Source: Bradyrhizobium ottawaense
GTDB taxonomy: Bacteria; Pseudomonadota; Alphaproteobacteria; Rhizobiales; Xanthobacteraceae
Direction: 5' to 3'
Assembly: GCF_900099825.1 (NCBI RefSeq)
Contig: NZ_LT629693.1
Coordinates: forward strand, 7,451,001 to 7,515,000
Length of the DNA stretch: 64,000 bases
The notes under the pieces are model-generated. The model saw only the letters and a list, made by a program, of their open reading frames with translations. It was not told the origin of the DNA and ran no database searches. Positions 1-9,564 of this stretch are shown here, one piece after another. The position numbers and the translations under genes were made by a program. Each line of letters opens with the position of its first letter. The stretch's first letter is position 1.

Positions 1-1038
1 AAAGATCGGCCCAAGATGAAAGCCGACCAGGAACGAGGTCAGCGACAACGCCGCGACCATGGTCGTAAAATCCTGCGTCAGCATGCAGACGGCAAACACC
101 GGGCCGGCAAGGAATGACGTGATCGCCGGCGCCCATAATTTCCAGCGATCGTCGCGTTGGCTGATCCGCGCCACCACGAGCCCGCCGACCAGCGTGCCGG
201 CCATCCCGAACAGCCCCTTGAAGGTGCCGGCATAGGTGCCGATCTCGGCGCTGGACAGATGATGCACCCGCGCCAGGAACGGCGGGATCCAGGCCGCGGT
301 GGCGTAGTTGGTGTAGGTGGTGAGGCAAAAGCCGATCAGCACGATGACGAAGCTCTGTTGCGAGGCGAGGAACCGAAGCGTCGGCCCGAGCGGCTCCGGC
401 GTGAACGTCTCCGCCATGGCGCCGCGCTTCGGCTCGGAGATCGTCAGCCACAGCACGGCGGCGAGCGCGATGCCGGGCAGGCCGGCGGTGAAGAAGGCCA
501 TGCGCCAGCCGTAGTGCTGGTTGACATAGCCGCCGATGAAATAGCCGAGGAAGATGCCGAGATAGGTGCCGATCGCGAAGATGCCGAGCGCCCGCGGCCG
601 CTCGTTCTTGGCGAAGAGATCGGCGATCAACGACTGCGAAGCCGGACTGCTGGCGGATTCGCCGATGCCGACGCCCATTCTGGCGAGCGCCAGGCTGGTG
701 ACGCTGGTTGCCATGCCGCACAGGAACGTCATCGCGCTCCAGAACGCGAACGCTGCGGCCACGATGTTGCGACGGTTGATCCGGTCGGCGACGCGCGCAA
801 TCGGAATCCCGACCAGTGAATAGAACAGCACGAAGCCGAAGCCCGCGAGCAGGCCCATCATGGTGTCGCTGAGCGCAAACTCCTTTTTGATCGGCTCGAT
901 CAGGACGTTGAAGATGGTGCGGTCGAGGAAGTTCAGCGCGTAGACGACGGTCAGGACGCCAAGGACGTAATACCGGCGCATCGAGGGTTTGGCAGCGGCA
1001 TTCACCTCTGCCGCTACCCGCGGCGCAAAATCGACCAT
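1..1038 (-). CDS. MFS transporter, C-terminus beyond window (partial)
   Basis: The minus strand is open from an ATG at 1036-1038 to the window edge. It encodes a hydrophobic major facilitator protein. Early residues include a short cytoplasmic N-terminus, then 'VLTVVYALNFLDRTIFNVL' in TM1 and a loop with 'RVADRINRRN', which fits the conserved loop 2-3 motif of the family. A purine-rich GAGGGGGAAACC precedes the ATG. The gene lies 39 nt downstream of the Rieske oxygenase gene on the same strand, so the two are probably one transcript. By context it may import the oxygenase substrate (an aromatic or organic acid). That is an inference; the substrate cannot be read from the sequence. The 3' end lies outside the window. 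Confidence 0.9.
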   Translation of the reverse strand, partial: MVDFAPRVAAEVNAAAKPSMRRYYVLGVLTVVYALNFLDRTIFNVLIEPIKKEFALSDTMMGLLAGFGFVLFYSLVGIPIARVADRINRRNIVAAAFAFWSAMTFLCGMATSVTSLALARMGVGIGESASSPASQSLIADLFAKNERPRALGIFAIGTYLGIFLGYFIGGYVNQHYGWRMAFFTAGLPGIALAAVLWLTISEPKRGAMAETFTPEPLGPTLRFLASQQSFVIVLIGFCLTTYTNYATAAWIPPFLARVHHLSSAEIGTYAGTFKGLFGMAGTLVGGLVVARISQRDDRWKLWAPAITSFLAGPVFAVCMLTQDFTTMVAALSLTSFLVGFHLGPIF

Positions 1039-1077
1039 GGTTTCCCCCTCGGACTATCTTTGGCTGATTCGATCCCG

Positions 1078-2268
1078 TCACGCCTCGCGAATGAAATTCC
1101 CCGCCTCGAATTCGACCGGGGGAGCCTCGTGATCGAACGTGACCCCTGCGGGATCGCGCCCCTCTTCCATGGCCGCGAGCTGGTCGCCCAGCAGGCGGCG
1201 GATCATCAGGATGCCGCGGTCGCTCTGACCAAAGTGCTCTTCCGAATGCAGCGTCACCGGCCCCTGGCCTGTCTGCGCCTCGTAATCGCCGGGGAATTGC
1301 TGGTGTTCCTGTTCGGTCATGTCCCACCAGAACTTGCCGTTGAATTTCGAGCGCATCCGGCCGATGTCGCCCGACTGCTTGACCCGGCCGGCGACATAGA
1401 TGCGGAACGAGGTGTCGTCGATCGGCAGCGTCCAGCCGATCGACTCGACGCGGGCGAACTGCGCCACGCGCGGGTTCGGCACCACGCGCAGCGTGGGGAG
1501 GGCGGCTTCCGTCACCCGGTAGAAAACCTTGCCGTCGTCCTGCTGCCGGATCGACCGCACGGTGACGCCGCGCGGCGAGGTCTCGAATTTCACCTCCGGC
1601 ATCGAGGCCATCATGTTGGTGAACTGGGGGCCCGAGAAGGATCCGTGCAGAACCGGCACGTGGTAGGGATCGACCACATTTTCAAAATGCTGCAGCCAGT
1701 TGCAGGGAATGACGGCCGGGCCGCCGCCGCCAATGGAGGAATCGTCGGCCTCGACGAACTCGCCGTCGTCCATGTTCTCCAGGCATTCGTAGCGCGGCAG
1801 CACCGGCTTTTTCTCGGATGGCCCGAGATAGGCGAAGATCAGGCCGTAGCGCTCCTGCACCGGGTACCAGGGCTGGCGCACCTTGTCCTTGAATTGGCCG
1901 CCGTCGGGTTCGCAGGGCTGTTCGAGGCAATGGCCTTCGGTGTCGAACTTCCAGCCATGGTAGCAGCAGCGGATGCCGTCTTCCTCGACCTTGCCGTAAT
2001 AGAGCGTGGTGCCGCGGTGGCAGCAGCGGGCGTGCAGCAGGCCGACCCGGGCGTGCTTGTCGCGGAAAAGCACCAGATCCTCAGCCAGCACGCGCACTTT
2101 TCTGGGGATATCGGTGGCGTCGGTGACGAGGCCGATCGGGTGCCAGTAGCGCCGCAGCAGTTCGCCCATCGGTGTGCCGCGGCCGACCGACGTCAGTTCG
2201 GTCCGGGTGGTGGACGGCTTCATGGCGTAGCCGGTCCCGCGATCGCGATCCCGCTGGGTAATGTTCAT
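1078..2268 (-). CDS. Rieske [2Fe-2S] aromatic ring-hydroxylating oxygenase, alpha subunit
   Basis: A 396-residue protein. The start at 2268 is preceded by GGAGG at good spacing, which beats the longer open frame reaching 2544. The N-terminal Rieske domain has the two cluster ligand pairs: C82-x-H84 ('RCCHRG') and C101-x-x-H104 ('CCYHGW'). The catalytic domain shows the mononuclear iron motif 'NVVDPYHVPVLH', giving the two His ligands after an Asp. Family members (phthalate 4,5-dioxygenase or O-demethylase type) use NAD(P)H-derived electrons to hydroxylate or demethylate aromatic acids in the cytoplasm. No reductase gene is visible nearby, so electrons must come from a partner encoded elsewhere. 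It is co-directional with the MFS transporter and divergent from a MarR regulator. The exact substrate is unknown. Confidence 0.9.
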   Translation of the reverse strand: MNITQRDRDRGTGYAMKPSTTRTELTSVGRGTPMGELLRRYWHPIGLVTDATDIPRKVRVLAEDLVLFRDKHARVGLLHARCCHRGTTLYYGKVEEDGIRCCYHGWKFDTEGHCLEQPCEPDGGQFKDKVRQPWYPVQERYGLIFAYLGPSEKKPVLPRYECLENMDDGEFVEADDSSIGGGGPAVIPCNWLQHFENVVDPYHVPVLHGSFSGPQFTNMMASMPEVKFETSPRGVTVRSIRQQDDGKVFYRVTEAALPTLRVVPNPRVAQFARVESIGWTLPIDDTSFRIYVAGRVKQSGDIGRMRSKFNGKFWWDMTEQEHQQFPGDYEAQTGQGPVTLHSEEHFGQSDRGILMIRRLLGDQLAAMEEGRDPAGVTFDHEAPPVEFEAGNFIREA

Positions 2269-2314
2269 GCCGGTTCCTCCCGCCACGGCTTTGGCGCCGC
2301 GGTCGCTTGACGAT

Positions 2315-2374
2315 TGATCCAAGTCAAATCTGATCAAAGTCAAATCGAGATCGATGACATTGTCAACGATCTCG
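2315..2374. promoter_or_regulatory. Divergent operator: tandem 16-bp repeat plus 29-bp palindrome
   Basis: Between the Rieske and marR starts, two adjacent 16-bp copies (2315-2330 and 2331-2346) read TGATCCAAGTCAAATC and TGATCAAAGTCAAATC, 15 of 16 identical. The second copy overlaps by one base a palindrome at 2346-2374. Its 14-nt arms are CGAGATCGATGACA and TGTCAACGATCTCG around a central T, with one mismatched pair. The palindrome contains TTGACA on the minus strand, a possible -35 for the Rieske promoter. MarR proteins bind such inverted repeats as dimers, so autoregulation plus control of the oxygenase is the natural reading. That function is inferred. Confidence 0.7.
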
Positions 2375-2428
2375 TGGTAGGCTTCGGTTTCCTTGGCAGG
2401 GGCGCGCTTTGTTGGCAGAGATTTGGTG

Positions 2429-2941
2429 ATGAGCCAGAAAGCGAAGAAACAGACGCCTCCGCCCGCGGCCGGGAACGCCGAGGAGTTGGCGCCGATTACC
2501 GCGATGATGTCGTCGCGGCTGATGGTGCTGGCCAACCTGCTCAAGCGCGGCGCGATCCTGCGCTACAAGCGGCTGGCCGGGCTGTCTTCGGTCGAGTTCG
2601 GCCTGGTGGCCTCGCTCGGACGGCATCCGCCGATGAGCGTTGCCCGGTTGGCCGAGGCAGTCGGCATGGACAAGGGCCAGATCAGCCGGGCCTTGGCCGA
2701 ACTGGTGTCGCGCAAGCTGGTCGCCAAGGCCGACAACCCCCGGGATAACCGGGAGACGCTGGTTTGCCTGACCAAGGCCGGGCTCGCCGCTCATGATGTT
2801 ATTGTGGCGGGCGCACAGGAGCGAAACCGGCGGCTGCTGGAACTGCTCAGCAAGGAAGATCTGGAGGCGCTGCTGCGGCAAATCGATCGCCTGACCGCGA
2901 CCGCTGCCCAAATGCTCGCCGCCGAGAAGGATTTGAGCTGA
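2429..2941 (+). CDS. MarR-family transcriptional regulator
   Basis: A 170-residue winged-helix regulator. 'SSVEFGLVASLGRHPPMSVARLAEAVGMDKGQISRALAELVSRKLV' matches the MarR helix-turn-helix, followed by the wing 'ADNPRDNRETLVCLTKAGL'. A C-terminal helix for dimerisation follows. The ATG at 2429 is preferred over a TTG at 2393, because the extra residues are unlike the family N-terminus. MarR members repress divergent catabolic or efflux genes and are released by phenolic ligands. Position and the palindrome at 2346-2374 suggest it controls the Rieske/MFS pair and itself. The 216 nt after it, before nuoA, hold no gene and presumably carry the nuo promoter. Confidence 0.88.
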   Translation: MSQKAKKQTPPPAAGNAEELAPITAMMSSRLMVLANLLKRGAILRYKRLAGLSSVEFGLVASLGRHPPMSVARLAEAVGMDKGQISRALAELVSRKLVAKADNPRDNRETLVCLTKAGLAAHDVIVAGAQERNRRLLELLSKEDLEALLRQIDRLTATAAQMLAAEKDLS

Positions 2942-3157
2942 CGTCAGGCCCGAATTTCGGGCAGCGGACAATGCCCCTCGCGCTGGTTGGTGACGGCAGG
3001 AACACGCCACTTTTTCGGGTTGTCCCGGCGCCGGATCGGCCGATGAAAGCGTCAAGATAGCTTGTCTTGCGCCCTCTGTTGCGCTGCGCTAAGCCTCAAG
3101 AATAATTCCAATCAGCGAATCTGCGGCTGTCCGAAACCGCAGGAAAAGGCACCGCCG

Positions 3158-3523
3158 ATGAACGGCATCCTGCAGAATTACCTTCCACTTGTGGTGTTTA
3201 TCGGGGTGGCGGCCCTCATCGGTCTGGTACTGCTGATTGCCCCGTTCATCGTCGCGTTCCAGCAGCCGGATCCGGAAAAGCTCTCCGCCTATGAATGCGG
3301 ATTCAACGCTTTTGACGACGCCCGCATGAAGTTCGACGTCCGCTTCTATCTGGTCGCGATCCTTTTCATCATCTTCGACCTCGAAGTGGCGTTCCTGTTC
3401 CCGTGGGCGGTGGCATTCGGCAAGCTCGGCGCCACCGGATTCTGGTCGATGATGGTGTTCCTGGCCGTGCTGACGGTCGGCTTTGCCTATGAATGGAAGA
3501 AAGGCGCGCTCGAATGGGATTGA
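3158..3523 (+). CDS. nuoA: NADH-quinone oxidoreductase subunit A
   Basis: A 121-residue membrane subunit of respiratory complex I with three predicted membrane segments. The conserved loop '[21 protein letters not shown]' carries the quinone-channel cysteine, and '[17 protein letters not shown]' is the family signature. The start at ATG 3158 follows AGGAAAAGG; an in-frame extension upstream to 3062 is not family-like. It opens the nuo operon. Its stop codon lies inside nuoB, which starts 10 nt before the nuoA end, so the two are probably translationally coupled. Confidence 0.96.
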   Translation: MNGILQNYLPLVVFIGVAALIGLVLLIAPFIVAFQQPDPEKLSAYECGFNAFDDARMKFDVRFYLVAILFIIFDLEVAFLFPWAVAFGKLGATGFWSMMVFLAVLTVGFAYEWKKGALEWD

Positions 3524-4107
3524 GCCCCACAGTCACTGCAGCGTCTTCGCCGGCGATCGCGCCGGCGCCGAAGGGCATTCTCGATCCCGCCACCGGCCGG
3601 CCGGTCGGCGCTAACGATCCGTATTTCCTCGAGGTCAACCACGAGCTCTCGGACAAGGGCTTCTTCGTCGCGGCCACCGACGACCTGATCACCTGGGCGC
3701 GCACCGGCTCGCTGATGTGGATGACCTTCGGTCTGGCCTGCTGCGCGGTCGAGATGATGCAGGTGTCGATGCCGCGCTACGACGTCGAGCGTTTCGGCTT
3801 CGCGCCGCGCGCTTCGCCGCGGCAGTCCGACGTCATGATCGTCGCGGGCACGCTGACCAACAAGATGGCGCCGGCGTTGCGCAAGGTCTACGACCAGATG
3901 CCCGAGCCGCGCTACGTGATCTCGATGGGGTCGTGCGCCAATGGCGGCGGCTACTATCACTATTCCTACTCGGTCGTGCGCGGCTGCGACCGTATCGTGC
4001 CGATCGACATCTACGTGCCCGGCTGCCCGCCGACGGCGGAAGCGCTGCTGTACGGCGTGCTGCTGCTGCAGAAGAAGATCCGGCGCATCGGGACCATCGA
4101 ACGCTAA
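3514..4107 (+). CDS. nuoB: NADH-quinone oxidoreductase subunit B (PSST)
   Basis: A 197-residue protein carrying the N2 [4Fe-4S] cluster next to the quinone site. Cluster ligands are seen in '[11 protein letters not shown]' (the tandem Cys pair), '[12 protein letters not shown]' and '[15 protein letters not shown]'. The start at 3514 gives the usual alphaproteobacterial N-terminus and overlaps nuoA. A further 7 residues are possible from 3493 but lie wholly within nuoA. It is the peripheral-arm subunit that hands electrons to ubiquinone, together with NuoD. Next gene nuoC starts 12 nt downstream. Confidence 0.96.
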   Translation: MGLSPTVTAASSPAIAPAPKGILDPATGRPVGANDPYFLEVNHELSDKGFFVAATDDLITWARTGSLMWMTFGLACCAVEMMQVSMPRYDVERFGFAPRASPRQSDVMIVAGTLTNKMAPALRKVYDQMPEPRYVISMGSCANGGGYYHYSYSVVRGCDRIVPIDIYVPGCPPTAEALLYGVLLLQKKIRRIGTIER

Positions 4108-4119
4108 GGTTTTAAGCTA

Positions 4120-4731
4120 ATGGACGACGGCAAGCTCGACGCCTTGGGGCAGACGATTGTTAGCGCGCTTCCGGGTGCCGCCAGCGCCCATTCGGTCGCG
4201 TTCAACCAGCTCACCGTCACGGTGGAAGCGGGCAAGATCGTCGACGTCGTGAAATTCCTGCGCGACGATCCGAACTGCCGCTTCGTCAACTTCACCGACG
4301 TCACCGCGGTCGATTATCCCGGCCGCGAGAAGCGCTTCGACGTGGTCTACCACCTGCTGTCGCCGACGCTGAACGCGCGCATCCGCCTGCGGGCCGAAGC
4401 CGACGAGACCACGCAGGTGCCGTCGATCATCGACGTGTTTCCCGGCGCCGACTGGTTCGAGCGCGAGTGCTACGACCTCTACGGCGTGATCTTCACCGGC
4501 CATCCCGACATGCGGCGGCTCCTGACCGATTACGGCTTCGACGGCCATCCGCTGCGCAAGGACTTTCCGCTCACCGGTTTCGTCGAGGTCCGCTACGACG
4601 ACCAGGAGAAGCGGGTGCTCTACGAGCCGGTCCGCCTCAACCAGGAATTCCGCAAATTCGATTTCCTCTCGCCTTGGGAAGGCGCGGACTATCTGCTGCC
4701 GGGCGATGAGAAGGCTGAGCCGAAGGCCTGA
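4120..4731 (+). CDS. nuoC: NADH-quinone oxidoreductase subunit C
   Basis: A 203-residue 30-kDa subunit of the complex I connecting arm. The signature '[20 protein letters not shown]' followed by '[20 protein letters not shown]' is diagnostic. It is a separate gene from nuoD, as in other alphaproteobacteria, unlike the nuoCD fusion of enterobacteria. The ATG at 4120 is 2 nt upstream of an ORF-wide reading frame that ends just 2 nt before nuoD, typical of coupled translation. No cofactor is bound; the subunit scaffolds NuoB and NuoD. Confidence 0.96.
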   Translation: MDDGKLDALGQTIVSALPGAASAHSVAFNQLTVTVEAGKIVDVVKFLRDDPNCRFVNFTDVTAVDYPGREKRFDVVYHLLSPTLNARIRLRAEADETTQVPSIIDVFPGADWFERECYDLYGVIFTGHPDMRRLLTDYGFDGHPLRKDFPLTGFVEVRYDDQEKRVLYEPVRLNQEFRKFDFLSPWEGADYLLPGDEKAEPKA

Positions 4732-4733
4732 CC

Positions 4734-5924
4734 ATGAACGAACAGAACCTGCGTAATTTCACCATCAACTTTGGGCCGCAGCATCCGGCGGCCCATGGCG
4801 TGCTGCGTCTCGTCCTTGAACTGGACGGCGAAGTGGTCGAGCGCGTCGATCCGCATATCGGCTTGCTTCACCGCGGCACCGAAAAGCTGATCGAACAGAA
4901 GACCTATCTGCAGGCGATCCCATATTTCGACCGGCTCGATTATGTCGCGCCGATGAACCAGGAGCACGCGTTCTGTCTCGCGGCGGAAAAGCTGCTCGGC
5001 ATCACGGTGCCGCGCCGCGGCCAGTTGATCCGCGTCTTGTATTGCGAGATCGGCCGCATTCTCTCTCACTTGCTCAACGTCACCACGCAGGCGATGGACG
5101 TCGGCGCGCTGACCCCGCCGCTGTGGGGTTTTGAAGAGCGCGAAAAGCTGATGGTGTTCTACGAGCGCGCCTCGGGCTCGCGCATGCATGCGGCCTATTT
5201 CCGCCTCGGCGGCGTGCATCAGGACCTGCCGACGAAGCTGATCGACGATATCGATGCTTGGTGCGATCCGTTCCTGCAGGTCGTCGCCGACCTCGAAACG
5301 CTCCTGACCGGCAACCGCATCTTCAAGCAGCGCAACGTCGACATCGGCGTGGTGTCGCTGAAGCAGGCGTGGGAGTGGGGCTTCTCAGGCGTGATGGTGC
5401 GCGGCTCGGGCGCCGCCTGGGACCTGCGCAAGTCGCAGCCTTACGAATGCTACGCCGAAATGGATTTCGACATTCCGATCGGCAAGAACGGCGATTGCTA
5501 CGACCGCTACTGCATCCGCATGGAAGAGATGCGGCAGTCGGTGCGGATCATGAAGCAATGCATCCAGAAGCTGCGCGCGCCGGACGGGCAGGGAGCGGTC
5601 GTCGTCGACGACAACAAGATCGCGCCGCCGCGCCGTAGCGAGATGAAGCGCTCGATGGAAGCGCTGATCCATCACTTCAAGCTCTACACCGAAGGCGTTC
5701 ACGTACCGGCCGGCGAAGTCTATGTCGCGGTCGAGGCGCCGAAGGGCGAGTTCGGCGTCTATCTGGTCGCCGACGGCAGCAACAAGCCCTACAAGTGCAA
5801 GATCCGCGCGCCGGGCTTTGCCCATCTGCAGGCGATGGATTTCATCTGCAAGGGCCATCTGCTGGCCGACGTTTCAGCCATCCTCGGTTCGCTCGATATC
5901 GTGTTCGGAGAGGTCGATCGGTGA
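4734..5924 (+). CDS. nuoD: NADH-quinone oxidoreductase subunit D (49 kDa)
   Basis: A 396-residue subunit related to the large subunit of [NiFe] hydrogenases that forms most of the quinone pocket. '[21 protein letters not shown]' and '[16 protein letters not shown]' near the N-terminus are the family signature and include the quinone-binding His. The C-terminus '[13 protein letters not shown]' is the usual one. Its TGA overlaps the GTG start of the FkbM methyltransferase gene (GTGA), so the non-nuo gene is embedded in the operon and probably co-translated. Confidence 0.97.
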   Translation: MNEQNLRNFTINFGPQHPAAHGVLRLVLELDGEVVERVDPHIGLLHRGTEKLIEQKTYLQAIPYFDRLDYVAPMNQEHAFCLAAEKLLGITVPRRGQLIRVLYCEIGRILSHLLNVTTQAMDVGALTPPLWGFEEREKLMVFYERASGSRMHAAYFRLGGVHQDLPTKLIDDIDAWCDPFLQVVADLETLLTGNRIFKQRNVDIGVVSLKQAWEWGFSGVMVRGSGAAWDLRKSQPYECYAEMDFDIPIGKNGDCYDRYCIRMEEMRQSVRIMKQCIQKLRAPDGQGAVVVDDNKIAPPRRSEMKRSMEALIHHFKLYTEGVHVPAGEVYVAVEAPKGEFGVYLVADGSNKPYKCKIRAPGFAHLQAMDFICKGHLLADVSAILGSLDIVFGEVDR

Positions 5925-6883
5925 CGGCGCAGGCGCCCATCCAGTTTGACCGGGTGTCGGGCGTGCTCGAAGGCGCGAACGCATGGGAGCGTTTGGCCGC
6001 GGTCGCGCTGACGCTGGGCTCCAAGGTGGGCGCGAACTTCTCGCATCGCGGCTACAATCTCTGCGCCAATCTGCTGCGCAAGGCGCTGACCGAGCGCGGC
6101 ATCCAGGTCAGGCTCAACCCCGATGCGGTCTTCGAGTTTCCCTACGGCGACGGCTACTGGAGCAAGTTGCTCAACCGCAACTTCAGCTACGAGAATGAAC
6201 TCGAACTGTTGTTCAGGGATTCCGCCGATATCGATTACACGCTGCTCGATTGCGGCGCCAACTACGGCTACTGGTCGGTGCTGGTCTCGAGCAAGCCGTT
6301 CGGTTCGCACAAGGCGATCGCGATCGAACCGTCGGGGCAGAATTACCCGAAGCTCGCCAACAACGCCAAAATCAACGGCAATCGCTTCGAAGTCTTGAAG
6401 TGCGCGATCGGGTCCGCGCGCGGCACCGCGCGCCTTTCCGGCACCAAGCATGAGGCGTTCAGCATCGCCGGCGACCAGTCCGGCGGCGAGGAAGTGCCGG
6501 TCCTCGCGCTCGACAATCTGCTGGATGACGGCAAGATCGCCGCAAACGGCAAATACCTGATCAAGCTCGACGTCGAGGGCGTCGAGATCGAGGCCATGAA
6601 GGGGGGCGCCCGCCTGATGCAGGGCGACAGCGTCCTGTTGTGCGAGGAGCATGGCAACGATGCCCGGCATACCGTGTCGCGCTACATCCTCGAACAGACC
6701 CCGCTGACGCTGATCGTCTTCGATCCGCGCAGCAATCGCCTTGAAACCGTGACCGAGCTTTCGATCCTCGATCGCATCAAGGTTTCAACCCACGTCGGCT
6801 ACAACGTGTTCGGCACCGCAAGCGCATTCTGGCTCGACCGGATCAATGCGCTCAATGCGAAAGCCGCGCGCCGCGCGCAATGA
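5921..6883 (+). CDS. FkbM-family SAM-dependent methyltransferase inside the nuo operon
   Basis: A 320-residue protein starting at a GTG that overlaps the nuoD stop. '[17 protein letters not shown]' is the SAM-binding glycine-rich motif I and '[14 protein letters not shown]' the acidic motif II. '[18 protein letters not shown]' is the FkbM-type motif that follows strand 4. FkbM enzymes O- or N-methylate small molecules, glycans or protein side chains. Placement between nuoD and nuoE, 11 nt before nuoE, suggests coordinated expression with complex I. One possibility is methylation of a complex I subunit, but nothing in the sequence identifies the substrate. GC and codon use look like the neighbours, so there is no sign of recent transfer. 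Confidence 0.88.
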   Translation: MTAQAPIQFDRVSGVLEGANAWERLAAVALTLGSKVGANFSHRGYNLCANLLRKALTERGIQVRLNPDAVFEFPYGDGYWSKLLNRNFSYENELELLFRDSADIDYTLLDCGANYGYWSVLVSSKPFGSHKAIAIEPSGQNYPKLANNAKINGNRFEVLKCAIGSARGTARLSGTKHEAFSIAGDQSGGEEVPVLALDNLLDDGKIAANGKYLIKLDVEGVEIEAMKGGARLMQGDSVLLCEEHGNDARHTVSRYILEQTPLTLIVFDPRSNRLETVTELSILDRIKVSTHVGYNVFGTASAFWLDRINALNAKAARRAQ

Positions 6884-6894
6884 GAGACTGAACG

Positions 6895-7506
6895 ATGTCC
6901 GTCCGCCGCCTCGCACCGAAGGAATTGCAGCCCGCGAATTTCACGTTCTCGGACGAGAATCTCGCCTGGGCGAAAGCGCAGATCGCCAAATATCCGCCCG
7001 GTCGTCAGGCGTCGGCGGTGATCGCGATCCTGTGGCGCGTGCAGGAACAGCACGAGGGCTGGGTTTCGGAAGCGGCGATCCGCGCCGTCGCCGACCTGCT
7101 CGACATGCCCCATATCCGCGTGCTGGAAGTGGCGACCTTCTACACCATGTTCCAGCTGCAGCCGGTCGGCAAGAAAGCCCACGTCCAGGTCTGCGGCACC
7201 ACGCCGTGCCGCCTGCGCGGCGCGGCTGATATCATCGAGGTGTGCCAGAGCCGGATCCACCACGATCCCTTCCATCTGTCGAAGGACGGCAATTTCAGCT
7301 GGGAAGAGGTCGAGTGCCTCGGTGCCTGCGTGAACGCGCCGATGGTGCTGATCTGGAAGGACACCTACGAGGACCTGACCAAGGAAAACTTCGGCAAGGT
7401 GCTTGATGGTTTCGCTTCCGGCAATCCGCCGAAGCCGGGCCCGCAGATCGACCGTCAGTTCTCCGCGCCGGTGGGTGGCCCGACGACGCTGAAGGAATCC
7501 ACATGA
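6895..7506 (+). CDS. nuoE: NADH-quinone oxidoreductase subunit E (24 kDa)
   Basis: A 203-residue thioredoxin-fold subunit binding the N1a [2Fe-2S] cluster of the NADH-dehydrogenase module. The ligands sit in '[14 protein letters not shown]' and '[13 protein letters not shown]', giving the four Cys expected. The C-terminal 35 residues are Pro/Gly-rich and less conserved. Its stop overlaps the start of a small membrane-protein gene by ATGA. Confidence 0.96.
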   Translation: MSVRRLAPKELQPANFTFSDENLAWAKAQIAKYPPGRQASAVIAILWRVQEQHEGWVSEAAIRAVADLLDMPHIRVLEVATFYTMFQLQPVGKKAHVQVCGTTPCRLRGAADIIEVCQSRIHHDPFHLSKDGNFSWEEVECLGACVNAPMVLIWKDTYEDLTKENFGKVLDGFASGNPPKPGPQIDRQFSAPVGGPTTLKEST

Positions 7507-7718
7507 CGCGCGACGGCATATTGTCCGCAAACCGGCCGGGGAAGGGCAGCGCGATGAAGAACTGGCGCTATATCGGCCTGCACGCCGTGGCGGCGGCGAC
7601 GTTCATTTTTCTGCTGCAGCGTTACGCGTTGAGCGCGACGCTGGAATCCAGCCTGTTGTGGGCGGTGACCTTCGGCGGCTGCGCCGCGGGTCTCGCTTAC
7701 GCCCAATCCAATCGTTGA
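7503..7718 (+). CDS. Small two-helix membrane protein between nuoE and nuoF
   Basis: A 71-residue protein of unknown function. The ATG overlaps the nuoE stop (ATGA). After a short polar N-terminus there are two likely membrane helices, roughly residues 21-42 ('[20 protein letters not shown]') and 46-66 ('[20 protein letters not shown]'). An internal Met at residue 18 (7554) would give a 54-residue form that starts directly before helix 1. No motif is recognised. It ends 19 nt before nuoF, so it is operon-embedded. It could be an accessory or assembly factor for complex I, or an unrelated passenger; the sequence does not decide. Confidence 0.7.
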   Translation: MTRDGILSANRPGKGSAMKNWRYIGLHAVAAATFIFLLQRYALSATLESSLLWAVTFGGCAAGLAYAQSNR

Positions 7719-7737
7719 TCCCAGGAAGTTCCCAGTC

Positions 7738-9062
<1,325 letters not shown>

Positions 9063-9063
<1 letters not shown>

Positions 9064-9557
9064 TGGTGATGTCGCAACCGAGCTTCTGGTGGCAGAAATA
9101 CGGGACGCTGGCGCAGATGGCGCAGGCGACCGTGGCGCTGCTCGGCTTTGTTGCGATCCTGATCCAGATCAACGAGATCCGGACCAACAACCGCGCCGCC
9201 AGCGCGCGGGCGGCGTTTCTGGGCTACACCGATCTGGCGTTCAAGAATCCGAAGTTCTCCTATCCTGACTACGACAGGATCAGGGCGGCCGGTCGCGACG
9301 AGCAGGTCCAGTACGAGAGTTTCGTCACGTATTTCCTCTACGCCTGCGAGGAGACGATTGCCGCATTCGCCGACAAGCGCGAATGGCAGGCCTCCTGCGA
9401 TTACGATTTGAAACCGCATCTGCCGTTCCTGTGCGAGAAGAACGCGGCGCAGCCGGCCTATCTCGCCACCTACGGCACCGAGACCCAGCAATGGGTCAAG
9501 ACGTCCATGAAGACCGCCAGCGTTACACCGCCAGACTGCAAGCTGGGAAAGACCTGA
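9063..9557 (+). CDS. Hypothetical single-helix membrane protein between nuoF and nuoG
   Basis: A 164-residue protein, not recognised. The ATG at 9063 follows a GTG at 9060 that overlaps the nuoF stop, and a further ATG lies at 9069. One N-terminal membrane segment is likely at about residues 15-38 ('MAQATVALLGFVAILIQINE'). A charged, Tyr/Phe-rich soluble domain follows. It contains several Cys (in 'YFLYACEETI', 'WQASCDYDL', 'LPFLCEK' and near the C-terminus). Such layouts occur in small signal-anchor proteins. It sits 7 nt before nuoG and is the third non-nuo gene in this operon. It may be an accessory protein; no function is assigned. Confidence 0.72.
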
Positions 9558-9564
9558 GATCGCA

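Noticed and set aside
1060..2310. A 416-residue open frame opposite the Rieske oxygenase
   Set aside because: The opposite strand carries intact Rieske and iron motifs; this frame has none.
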